From CAIKZY01 sp044374195 (lineage in GTDB: Bacteria > Actinomycetota > Actinomycetes > S36-B12): 64,000 nt of DNA. This document shows, piece after piece, positions 42,181 through 49,897 of the stretch (its first letter is position 1; each line of letters opens with the position of its first letter). The notes below the pieces were generated by a model. That model did not search any database. It saw only the letters and a program-made list of their open reading frames with translations, and was not told where the DNA came from. The DNA lies in assembly GCA_044374195.1 (NCBI GenBank), contig JBILOY010000008.1:36538-100537 (forward strand), read 5' to 3'. The position numbers and the translations under genes are program-made.

Positions 42181-43238
42181 TCGAATGTGTTTACCAGCGT
42201 CTCAAGCGCGCGGTCGACGAGAAGAGGCACTTCCATGCCCAGATCGTCGAACCCCTCGCCCAAGGTCTGACCTAGGAGATGGCGCTTGTGGATACCTTCG
42301 AAGATGACGGCCAGCTTGAAGTTGGCAAGAGCGATGTAGAACGGCAGGTCATCAAGTTGCGCCCCAGTGAGCGCGGCGTAGCGATTGACGAGCTCGCGTC
42401 GGGTGAGGAAGCCGGGATTGCCGGCTATCTGGGTCGCCACCGATGGGGTCCCGTGTTGGTCGCCGGGTTCGGACCAGTAGACGAGCATGAGACCGACGTC
42501 TGCCAAGGGATCGCCCAGGGTGCTCATCTCCCAATCGACGAGAGCCAAGGGCTCCAACGAGGGAGCGGGAGCGATGATCAGGTTGTCGAGCCGATAGTCG
42601 CCGTGGACGAGGCTGGCCCTTGAGTTGATGGGAACTCGGGAATTCAACTCTCTAACAAGGATGTCGATCTGGGGAAGTACGCGAGTTGCGGAGCTCTCCC
42701 ACTGCAGAACCCATCTCCGCACTTGTCGGGCGACGTAGCCCTCCGGTCTCCCGAAATCGCCGAGTCCGACCTCGTGATAGTCGACGCTATGAATATTTGC
42801 CAGTACGTCAACGAAGTCCGCGGAAAGTTGAGCTGCTTCCTCCGCTGTGAGGCTTGACGTATCGGACGCCACTGCAAGAGTTCGGCCCTCGACCCGCTCC
42901 ATCAGGTAGAAAGTGGATCCGATTACCGAGGAATCGGTGCATAGGGCGTAGACGTGGGGGACGGGCACTGCCGTGTCCCGCAGTGCGCCCAAGACGCGGA
43001 ATTCGCGCTCCATGTCGTGCGCGGTCGGAAGGAGTGGGCCCAGTGGGGGACGGCGCAACACCGCCGTCCGCTCGCCCTGCTGCACAAAAAGAGTCAGGTT
43101 CGAACGTCCACCCGAGGCCATCTCCACTATGACGGGGTCTTCAGTCCAGCCTTCGACGGCAGAAGCGAGCCACTTCTGGAGCGCGATCTTGTCGATCACC
43201 GAGTCCGGCGAATCGCGCAAGCCGCTCGCAGATTGCAT
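42177..43238 (-). CDS. APH-type phosphotransferase (ACAD10/11 kinase-like)
   Basis: A 353-residue aminoglycoside-phosphotransferase-fold kinase. GGRSNLTLFV is the nucleotide loop, RRPPLGPLLPTAHDMEREF is typical of the acyl-CoA-linked group, LVHGDYRLDN the catalytic loop and LVDWEMSTLGDPLADVG the metal-binding segment. The RRPP...AHDMxRE pattern is shared with ACAD10/11 and LvaA-type kinases that phosphorylate 4-hydroxyacyl-CoAs, rather than with antibiotic kinases. A paralogue lies at 59.4 kb. Its ATG overlaps the TetR stop (TGATG), so the regulator is translated just before it. Confidence 0.85.
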   Translation of the reverse strand: MQSASGLRDSPDSVIDKIALQKWLASAVEGWTEDPVIVEMASGGRSNLTLFVQQGERTAVLRRPPLGPLLPTAHDMEREFRVLGALRDTAVPVPHVYALCTDSSVIGSTFYLMERVEGRTLAVASDTSSLTAEEAAQLSADFVDVLANIHSVDYHEVGLGDFGRPEGYVARQVRRWVLQWESSATRVLPQIDILVRELNSRVPINSRASLVHGDYRLDNLIIAPAPSLEPLALVDWEMSTLGDPLADVGLMLVYWSEPGDQHGTPSVATQIAGNPGFLTRRELVNRYAALTGAQLDDLPFYIALANFKLAVIFEGIHKRHLLGQTLGEGFDDLGMEVPLLVDRALETLVNTFE

Positions 43239-44113
43239 CAGGTCTTACCTGACGAACGCCCGACACGCTGCTCGCTGGCGGGTGTGGACTTCTTTGTGGG
43301 TGTGGACTTCTTTGTGGGTGTGGACTTCTTTGTGGGTGTGGACTTCTTTGTGGGTGTGGACTTCTTTGTGGGTGTGGACTTCTTTGTGGGTGTGGACTTC
43401 TTTGTGGGTGTGGTCGTCCCACGTGGTGACCTATGGGATCGAGGAGCCGTGACTTCCCCGTGTGCCATCCTGAGCACCATCTCGGCATAAAGAGCGCCTA
43501 GGGCATCTGGTCCCAACTGTCCATCAGGCCGGAACCATCGAGAGATGTCGATTCCTGAAGACAAGATGAACTTGCTGAAAATCTTCACGTTCGGGACGTT
43601 GAATTCACCGCTTACCTGGGCGGCATCGACGACGTCCACTAGAACCTGCTCCATGGCGCGCCGCAGCTCTTGCATCTCCGCGCGGGCGGGTACATCCAGC
43701 GAATGCAATTCGTAGTTCGCCACTCGGCAGGCGGTGGGGTAGTGCGCGTGGAACGACGAATGCTCACGCACGAGGCTCTCCAACTGTTCGGTGGAGGAAC
43801 TCGAGCCTTCGCAGGCGTGGCGCATTCGTTTGAGCATTGCCTTGTGAGTAACACGACTGATCTTCTGCAGGATCGCCTGCTTCGACTCGAAGTGGGTGTA
43901 GAGGCCCCCAGCGCTGATTCCAGCCCGACGGGCAATGTCACGCGTGGCGGTTCCGTGGTAGCCGAGTTCGGCAAAGGACTCTAGACCCGCGAGGAGTACT
44001 CGGGTCAAGGAAGGGTGCGCCTCGCGCGAGAACAAATCGGCTTCAGGATGGGCGTCAAGGTCAATCGTCTGGCTAGCGACGATCGCCGGTGAGGAAGTTT
44101 CACTACTACTCAC
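43238..44113 (-). CDS. TetR-family regulator with PTKKST-repeat tail
   Basis: A 291-residue regulator. The TetR DNA-binding domain spans about 36-86 (GYHGTATRDIARRAGISAGGLYTHFESKQAIL), followed by a helical ligand domain to about 220. The C-terminus is unusual: seven exact copies of PTKKST (residues 236-277) form a highly basic, disordered tail of a kind I do not know from TetR proteins. It is first in the leftward operon and divergent from the ABC importer, so it probably represses both via the palindromes at 44.16-44.26 kb. The inducer is probably an acyl-CoA or the imported substrate. Confidence 0.9.
   Translation of the reverse strand: MSSSETSSPAIVASQTIDLDAHPEADLFSREAHPSLTRVLLAGLESFAELGYHGTATRDIARRAGISAGGLYTHFESKQAILQKISRVTHKAMLKRMRHACEGSSSSTEQLESLVREHSSFHAHYPTACRVANYELHSLDVPARAEMQELRRAMEQVLVDVVDAAQVSGEFNVPNVKIFSKFILSSGIDISRWFRPDGQLGPDALGALYAEMVLRMAHGEVTAPRSHRSPRGTTTPTKKSTPTKKSTPTKKSTPTKKSTPTKKSTPTKKSTPTKKSTPASEQRVGRSSGKT
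43281..43413. repeat. Tandem 18-bp repeat, seven perfect copies, inside tetR
   Basis: The unit GGTGTGGACTTCTTTGTG occurs seven times without a mismatch from 43281 to 43406, then a 7-base partial copy follows. On the coding strand each unit encodes six residues (PTKKST, circularly), so changes in copy number keep the frame. Perfect identity implies recent expansion or ongoing slippage. Confidence 0.97.
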
Positions 44114-44156
44114 ACGGACCTCCTTCGTACGGCTCTAGCCTGGCTACAGGCGCAGA

Positions 44157-44176
44157 CGTTAGACAAGTCGCTAACG
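44157..44176. promoter_or_regulatory. Palindrome near the tetR start (candidate operator)
   Basis: CGTTAG and CTAACG form perfect 6-base arms separated by 8 bases, 43 bases upstream of the tetR start codon. It may be an autoregulatory operator or a promoter element of the leftward operon; no matching copy exists elsewhere in this intergenic region. Confidence 0.4.
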
Positions 44177-44191
44177 AATTCGCAACTTTCC

Positions 44192-44220
44192 TTGACAAAC
44201 ATATCTTGGGACATCATTCT
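44192..44220 (+). promoter_or_regulatory. Promoter of the ABC importer/catabolic operon
   Basis: A perfect -35 box TTGACA (44192-44197) is followed after 17 bases by CATTCT (44215-44220), an acceptable -10. The operator palindrome begins inside this -10, as expected for repression by steric block. Assigned by eye. Confidence 0.5.
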
Positions 44221-44262
44221 GAGCAAGCGCTCATTCAGAATTACCGAGCACACGCTCAGAAT
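44216..44262. promoter_or_regulatory. Double TetR-type operator
   Basis: Two related palindromes: TGAGC-AAGC-GCTCA (44220-44233), enclosed by larger arms ATTCTGA (44216) and TCAGAAT (44235-44241), and CGAGC-ACAC-GCTCA (44245-44258) followed again by GAAT. Spacing between the centres is 25 bases. The symmetry and length fit TetR dimers; they overlap the -10 and start region of the rightward promoter. Confidence 0.6.
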
Positions 44263-44316
44263 CAAGGGGACGGGGCCTTCCTGACTCCTTAGGGTCGTCG
44301 GCGAAATGGGGAAGAT

Positions 44317-45492
44317 ATGAATCTAGGCAAAAAGGGCGCGGTAATCGCCGCCCTCGCACTCACGGGGGTGCTCGCGGCATGTTCTAGTTCGGGATCGGAC
44401 GGTGGAGGATCAGAAGCTGCGGCATCTACCAGTGCCGCGGCAAGTGCAGCGGCGAGCGCCGATCCGAACTCAGAGGCGAGTGGACTTGAAGAGGCTAAGT
44501 CGGAGGCGATCCGCTACCAAGACACGGCTGGACTTGTGTACCCGGAACCTCCAGGTGCCAGCGTTCCCGGTAAGGGCAGAGTCGCGATCATCTCATGTGG
44601 GCAGACAGGAATTGGCTGCCAGCAAATGAGCGCATTTGCTGTGGAAGCTGCCAAGGCAGCAGGTTGGGAGCCGTCCGAAGTTCTCGATGGCCTCTTCGAC
44701 CCCAGTGTCCAAGCCAAGTACGTTCAGCAGGCAGTCAATGATGGATACGACGCCATCCTCCTTGCGTCGATTGACGCAGCGTCGATCAGCGCGGCTATAG
44801 ACGCGGCGAACGCGGCTGGGATTCCCGTCGCGTGTATCACCTGTTATAACCCTGGCTTCGAAGGCAAGGTCTTGGATGCGGCACCTAACGGCGAAGAAGG
44901 TGGCGTCGCATTGGCCACCTGGGTCACCAGCACCTTCGAAGGGAAGGCCACGGTAGTCGGGGTTGACGACAAGTCATTCCCAATCGTCGGAGCACGCATG
45001 AAGGGCCTTGCGGCAGGTCTTGCACAGTATTGCCCCGAGTGCACCTACTCACAGATCGACTTCCCGACCTCGGAACTCTCCCAGGCGGGACCGCCCACCT
45101 GGACGGGATTCCTGTCGGCGAACCCTGAGGGCACTGTCGACTTCGTTGCTGGTCCCTACGACTTCATGTCGCTGCCCGCGGCAAAGACGTCGGCCCAAGC
45201 AGGACGCACGACCCCGCTTATCGGTGGTTTCGATGCCTACACGGAGTTCGTAACGGCCATCGTGAAGGGCGATCCGGCAACGGCCGTAGTAACCGTTGCA
45301 GCGCCGTTCGAGTACAGCGCCTGGGCGGCGATGGACCTCGTTGCTCGCGCAAAGTCGGGAGCAGATCTGTGGACTGCGAACACGATGCCGTCTGCATTGG
45401 TGACCAAGGCCAATGCCTCTGAGTTCTCCAAGGGGTATCTGAGCCCGCCTTTCGACACGGCGGCTTTCTTCAAGAAGAGCTGGGGAAAGTAA
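44317..45492 (+). CDS. Ribose-type ABC importer substrate-binding lipoprotein
   Basis: A 391-residue lipoprotein: signal with GVLAAC (lipid-anchored Cys22), a Ser/Ala linker, then a periplasmic-binding-protein type 1 fold of the sugar group (VAIISCGQTGIGCQQMSAFAVEA, DAILLASIDAASISAAIDAANAAGIPVACI, LIGGFDAYTEFV). It captures the substrate outside the cell for the RbsA/RbsC-like pair downstream. In actinobacteria such CUT2-type systems import sugars, but related ones carry steroid or aromatic side products, so a sugar is not certain. It is the first gene of the long rightward operon. Confidence 0.88.
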   Translation: MNLGKKGAVIAALALTGVLAACSSSGSDGGGSEAAASTSAAASAAASADPNSEASGLEEAKSEAIRYQDTAGLVYPEPPGASVPGKGRVAIISCGQTGIGCQQMSAFAVEAAKAAGWEPSEVLDGLFDPSVQAKYVQQAVNDGYDAILLASIDAASISAAIDAANAAGIPVACITCYNPGFEGKVLDAAPNGEEGGVALATWVTSTFEGKATVVGVDDKSFPIVGARMKGLAAGLAQYCPECTYSQIDFPTSELSQAGPPTWTGFLSANPEGTVDFVAGPYDFMSLPAAKTSAQAGRTTPLIGGFDAYTEFVTAIVKGDPATAVVTVAAPFEYSAWAAMDLVARAKSGADLWTANTMPSALVTKANASEFSKGYLSPPFDTAAFFKKSWGK

Positions 45493-45545
45493 GAGGAACA
45501 AGACGTAACAACCGAACCGCATACCGCTGGCTGGGGGGACTTCGA

Positions 45546-47015
45546 ATGAACACTGCGAACACAGGAGCATCGGCGACGGTGATTCTGGACGCGCAGGGGC
45601 TGCGGAAGCGATTCGGGGACACTCAGGCAGTTCGCGGTGTGGACCTCGTCCTGAGGGAAGGTGAGTTTGTCGGACTAATGGGTCCCAATGGGGCCGGCAA
45701 GTCGACACTCATCAAGATGCTGTCAGGGGTTTTTGAGCCCGACAGCGGTGTTATCTCGCTCTCTGGGCGTCCGGTGAAGAGTTTGGCCGGACGCCCGGAG
45801 ATCGGGTTTGTCCATCAGGATCTCGGTCTGGTGGACTCGATGTCAGTGATGGACAACCTTCGGCTGGGCGCCCCACCCCTTCGTTTGATGGGACCGCTAC
45901 TACATCGTGGCCGCGAGTTCGCCGCATCGCAGAGTGCTCTCGATCGAGTCGAGCTTGACGTGTCACTGACTGCGGAGGTCGGAAGCCTGTCTCCTGGGGA
46001 GAAGGCGATGCTCGCTGTTGCACGACTGCTCAACCGGGGAGCCCGACTTGTCGTTGTAGATGAAACCACATCGACGCTGCCTCCGAAGGAGTCGAAGTGG
46101 TTTATTGAAATCTTGAAGTCGGCTACGCGGAGCGGAACAGCGGTTCTCATGGTCAGTCACAAATTGTCGGAGATTCTTTCTGTCGCGGAGCGGGTGGTCA
46201 TGCTCATTGACGGAGTCGTTGTAGCGGATCGTCCGGTCACGCCCGATGACCGTCCGGAAATGGTGCGGCTACTGGCCCACCATGAAGAACTTGTTGCGGC
46301 AGAGGAGGAACCACCCTCAGCTCGCAATGAAGTGGGGGCTCCTGTCCTGGAGATGCGTGCGGTCTGTCGGGGTGCAACCGGCCCAGTGTCATTCGACGTC
46401 TGTTCCGGCGAGGTTGTGGGTTTGACGGGCCTCGTTGGTTCGGGCCTGCACACGATCGGCTTGCTGGCAGCTGGGGCCATAAAGCCCAGCTCGGGATCGG
46501 TTCGCGTCGTGGATGGCGCGCAGACGGCCTTGATCGCACCTCAGCGCGAGACTCAGGGCTGCATCGCCGAATTGCCAGTGCTCTGGAACGCAACCTTGTC
46601 TGCCCTTCCGAAGTGGCGCAATCCCTTTCGTCTCTTGAACTTGAGTAGCGAGCGCGCGGACGCCGATGCCGTCATGCGGCAACTGCGCGTCACTCCGGCC
46701 AATTCGACTCTTGCCATTGGTGCTCTCTCCGGTGGGAACCAGCAGAAGGTCCTCTTTGCCCGCACACTGCTGCGTGGCGCCAGTCTCTTCGTGCTGTGCG
46801 AACCCACGAGAGGCGTCGACGTGGCAACTCGTCGCGAGATATATCGACTTATCGCTGAACTGCGCGACGGTGGCGCGGCCATCCTGGTTGTCACATCGGA
46901 CAGCGAGGACCTATTTGCGATATGTGATCGAGTTGGCGCGCTCACGGCAACGGGGTTGTCTGAGCTGTGGGACGCCGATGCCCTCACCGAAGAGTCACTT
47001 TCCGCGGTCCTTTGA
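45546..47015 (+). CDS. Ribose-type ABC importer ATPase (two nucleotide-binding domains)
   Basis: A 489-residue RbsA/MglA-like protein. The first NBD has Walker A GPNGAGKSTLIKML, signature SLSPGEKAM, Walker B VVVDETTSTLP and SHKLSEI. The second NBD has a degenerate Walker A (LVGSGLHTIG), as is usual in this family, an intact signature ALSGGNQQKV and Walker B FVLCEPTRGVDV, in which the usual Asp before Glu is a cysteine. So the first domain is probably the active ATPase. It couples ATP hydrolysis to import with the permease that follows. Confidence 0.9.
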   Translation: MNTANTGASATVILDAQGLRKRFGDTQAVRGVDLVLREGEFVGLMGPNGAGKSTLIKMLSGVFEPDSGVISLSGRPVKSLAGRPEIGFVHQDLGLVDSMSVMDNLRLGAPPLRLMGPLLHRGREFAASQSALDRVELDVSLTAEVGSLSPGEKAMLAVARLLNRGARLVVVDETTSTLPPKESKWFIEILKSATRSGTAVLMVSHKLSEILSVAERVVMLIDGVVVADRPVTPDDRPEMVRLLAHHEELVAAEEEPPSARNEVGAPVLEMRAVCRGATGPVSFDVCSGEVVGLTGLVGSGLHTIGLLAAGAIKPSSGSVRVVDGAQTALIAPQRETQGCIAELPVLWNATLSALPKWRNPFRLLNLSSERADADAVMRQLRVTPANSTLAIGALSGGNQQKVLFARTLLRGASLFVLCEPTRGVDVATRREIYRLIAELRDGGAAILVVTSDSEDLFAICDRVGALTATGLSELWDADALTEESLSAVL

Positions 47016-47047
47016 ACAGCACGCCTTACGAACGGAAGGAATCGAAG

Positions 47048-48271
47048 ATGTCGCAAGCTGAATCAGGCCAGGCGTCAGGTGAGCAGGCCGCCGTTGGCGC
47101 CGATACTTCTTCTTCCCGTGTGCCCGGGAGGAAGCGATGGAGCGCTTTCGGCAGTTCCGTGACCTTCTTGGTCTTTCTTGGTGTCTTCGCTTGGTACTCG
47201 CTATGGCTGGGTGAGAAGTTCCTCAATACCAATCCGCGTCTTCTGGACGTCCATCAAAACGTTCCCCTACTGCTGATCTCTCTCGGGCTTACAGTCTGCC
47301 TGATCTCTGGACAATTCGACCTGTCCGTCGGTGGGATGGCGACGCTGACGACGTATCTCGCGGTGGGGCTAACCATTCTTCAAGAGTGGCCTTTCTGGTT
47401 GGTGATCATCACATGCGTCCTGGTCGGAATCATCGGAGGATCCGTCAACGCATTTCTTGTAGTCAAGTTGCGCGTGAATCCTTTTATCGCGACGCTCGGC
47501 ACCGGAGGCATTCTTGTTGGTCTTTCGAGGGTGTACTCCGGCGGAGCCCAACTCGCACCAACGGGAGACGGTCCGACGCTGCCCGACTGGTTTTCTGGTT
47601 CTGGGTCGTTTGGTAGCTACCAAACGAAGGCACTACCAATCATCACGTGGGTCGTGGTCGCCTTCCTCTTCATCGTGATCGCCTTTGTAGTGTCCGAGCG
47701 AGTCCCAACGGAAAATCGTCGAATCTGGTACTCGGTCATCGCGGTGAACGTAGTCATCTTGTTCACGGTGACGGTGATCTTCGTGGAAACTCTGGCGCGC
47801 GATATGTCCTACGTTGTCCTATTCCTCCTTGCGGTGGCTTTCGGACTATGGGTCGTCATGAGGTACACAACCTTCGGTCGCTACCTGTACGCGACCGGCG
47901 GAAACGCGGAGGCGGCGGAACTCGCAGGCGTGAATGTGAAACGCATGAAGTCGGCGGCGTTCATCATCAGTTCTACGCTGGCTGCGGTCGCAGGCGTAGT
48001 GCTCGCATCGATTCAGGGATCAGCCTCCCCGGGCATTGCCGTTGGATTCCTTCTTCCGGCCTTTGCCGCGGCCTTCCTCGGTACAGTGATTCTCTCGACG
48101 GGGCGGTTCCATATCTGGGGCACTTTGGTGGGCGGCGTCTTCGTCATCTGGGTTGGGCAGGGCCTAATTGTTGGAGGAGTCAGTTTCACTTGGACTGACG
48201 TCATCAATGGACTCGTGCTTGTCGTGGCTGTCTCGCTTTCGACGGCACTACGCCGGGGAGGGAGGAAGTAG
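47048..48271 (+). CDS. Ribose-type ABC importer permease
   Basis: A 407-residue membrane protein of the BPD_transp_2 (RbsC) type with about ten hydrophobic segments. Characteristic parts are ISGQFDLSVGGMATLTTYLAV, VNAFLVVKLRVNPFIATLGTGGI, the EAA-like ATGGNAEAAELAGVNVKRMKSAAF and FLLPAFAAAFLGTV. I chose the ATG at 47048, preceded by GGAAGGA; the frame extending to 46967 overlaps the ATPase gene and has no site. A cytoplasmic N-terminal tail of about 40 residues is predicted. Confidence 0.92.
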   Translation: MSQAESGQASGEQAAVGADTSSSRVPGRKRWSAFGSSVTFLVFLGVFAWYSLWLGEKFLNTNPRLLDVHQNVPLLLISLGLTVCLISGQFDLSVGGMATLTTYLAVGLTILQEWPFWLVIITCVLVGIIGGSVNAFLVVKLRVNPFIATLGTGGILVGLSRVYSGGAQLAPTGDGPTLPDWFSGSGSFGSYQTKALPIITWVVVAFLFIVIAFVVSERVPTENRRIWYSVIAVNVVILFTVTVIFVETLARDMSYVVLFLLAVAFGLWVVMRYTTFGRYLYATGGNAEAAELAGVNVKRMKSAAFIISSTLAAVAGVVLASIQGSASPGIAVGFLLPAFAAAFLGTVILSTGRFHIWGTLVGGVFVIWVGQGLIVGGVSFTWTDVINGLVLVVAVSLSTALRRGGRK

Positions 48272-48274
48272 TCG

Positions 48275-49897
48275 ATGGCTGAATGGCGGATCGATGAACA
48301 GCAATTGGATCGTCTGAACCTTCTCCTGCAGCACTCCGGAGACGTCCTCGTTCATAATTGCATCACCCGTACAGCGCAAGAATCGAAGCTCTTCCCCGTG
48401 TTGCCGTACGTGATGAATGTCATGATGGAGACGTACTACCGCTACCCGGACATGATTCGGGAGGCATCTGCCGTTGTGTCCCCGGAAGAGCTTGGGCGTC
48501 GAGCGCGGGAGTCGACCCACTACCTATCCGCACTAACTAGTTGGGCCACACTCAATTACTACCTCAATGGGCGCGGGCTGCTGATTCGGCTCGGGCTGTA
48601 CCGACCCGAGGATAACCTCGAAGACCTTTGGACTGTCTCCGATTGGTGGATGCGATTTCAGGCGTCGTACCGTCAAGCCGAAGGCCACGCCTGGGCTTTG
48701 GACGGTCGCGATGCACTAAAGATTCACCAGGAGAGGACGCTGCAAGTCTTCGAGGCTGATGCCTACGAGGTCGACGCGGCGCTCTTGAGCGCGACGACCA
48801 AGTTCATGTCGAGTGCGACGCAGTACTCATTCCTGGTGAACTGCGAGAGCAGGTCGGGATTGCAGGCCGCTGGGCCCTATCGGATTAGCGACAGGCTTCT
48901 GCTTCACACACGCGACTTCATGAATCTGGGGGAGTGCGACCTGTCGTGGGTTGACGGCATCGGCGCTGCAATGCCGTATAACAACCTCACAGTGAGTCTC
49001 ATTACGGACGATGTGCGCATCGAAGTTACGGACTGGGGTACCGCCTACACGGTCCCGGAGGAGTACTCAGGGCGGATCCGCGGTGTAGGCCTATACACCT
49101 CGGACTTCCTCACCGATGGCTACCTGCCGGTGGGTATGGGTTCGAAGGCGGAACTCACGGACACGCTGCTTCAACTGGCAGACGTTTGCACGAAGGCGAC
49201 CCGGGAGCTCTATTCCCGCTTCGCCGGATTCACGAGCGTGCAGTTGACCGAAGCGGGCGTGTACACCTATCTTTCCGCGGCCAACGGAATCGCGCATGCC
49301 GCGGGGACCTACAGGCAGGCCCAGTGGGAGTTCATTGACGAGCGGATGCGTCGGCTCTGGCCGATCTTGAATGAGGAGTACGCAATGGATGCGTACATTG
49401 ACCACTTCGCACTGAGCACGGGCCGCAACTCGGCGTGGAACGAGTACTACATGGAGACGAACTCATACGGATCCTGGCGCGCTGGGTCGGGTCCGCTGCC
49501 GGAGAACGGACGCAACGCGATGACGGTAAGTCGTAGGGTCCTGTTTGATGACGACTACGCGAGGCGCGTCAACCCGAATGGCATGTCCGATTGCCGGGGC
49601 ACCAGTTCCCTGCCGCCGAAGACCTCCACCTACGCCACGTCGCAGGGTTGCCTGACCGAGGAGCAACTGAACGAGGCAGCGCGCCGCTTCACCTCGCCGG
49701 TATTCGAGGAGCCTTGGGCAAGCATCGACGACGCTTGGGTTAAGTGGCACTGGAACGATCAGGATGTTCAGGGTGTCTACCGGCACACCCAGCGCGACTC
49801 ACGACTTTTGGTCGGGCGCGGATCGGGCCTCCGGCGCGAGGACATCGCGCGCATCCGGGTTGAGTGCGGCGAGCGTTCCTGGGGTGACTTGTCGTGA
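48275..49897 (+). CDS. Unrecognised 540-residue protein A (paralogue of the gene at 53145)
   Basis: No known domain is recognised, and no signal or membrane segment is seen, so it is probably cytoplasmic. It aligns colinearly with the 550-residue protein at 53145-54797. Shared blocks include NCITRTAQESKLFP (residues 28-41 in both), RPEDNLEDL (110-118 in both), HTRDFMNLG (211-219 in both), YNNLT, VGLYTSDFL, QWEFIDxR, ARVNPNG..DC and WxKWHW. The invariant cysteines are candidates for catalytic or metal residues. It starts 3 bases after the permease and overlaps the acyl-CoA synthetase gene by 4, so it is an integral operon member. The function is unknown. Confidence 0.85.
   Translation: MAEWRIDEQQLDRLNLLLQHSGDVLVHNCITRTAQESKLFPVLPYVMNVMMETYYRYPDMIREASAVVSPEELGRRARESTHYLSALTSWATLNYYLNGRGLLIRLGLYRPEDNLEDLWTVSDWWMRFQASYRQAEGHAWALDGRDALKIHQERTLQVFEADAYEVDAALLSATTKFMSSATQYSFLVNCESRSGLQAAGPYRISDRLLLHTRDFMNLGECDLSWVDGIGAAMPYNNLTVSLITDDVRIEVTDWGTAYTVPEEYSGRIRGVGLYTSDFLTDGYLPVGMGSKAELTDTLLQLADVCTKATRELYSRFAGFTSVQLTEAGVYTYLSAANGIAHAAGTYRQAQWEFIDERMRRLWPILNEEYAMDAYIDHFALSTGRNSAWNEYYMETNSYGSWRAGSGPLPENGRNAMTVSRRVLFDDDYARRVNPNGMSDCRGTSSLPPKTSTYATSQGCLTEEQLNEAARRFTSPVFEEPWASIDDAWVKWHWNDQDVQGVYRHTQRDSRLLVGRGSGLRREDIARIRVECGERSWGDLS

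Noticed and set aside
42177..43238. Aminoglycoside resistance gene
   Set aside because: The APH fold is present but the RRPP...AHDMxRE pattern and the acyl-CoA neighbours place it with ACAD10/11-type kinases.
43281..43413. Tandem repeat as a CRISPR array
   Set aside because: The 18-bp units abut each other with no spacers, lie inside a coding frame and no cas genes are present.
42954..43490. Plus-strand frame across the tetR repeat (FFVGVD repeats)
   Set aside because: It is the antisense shadow of the PTKKST repeat; the minus strand has an intact TetR domain.
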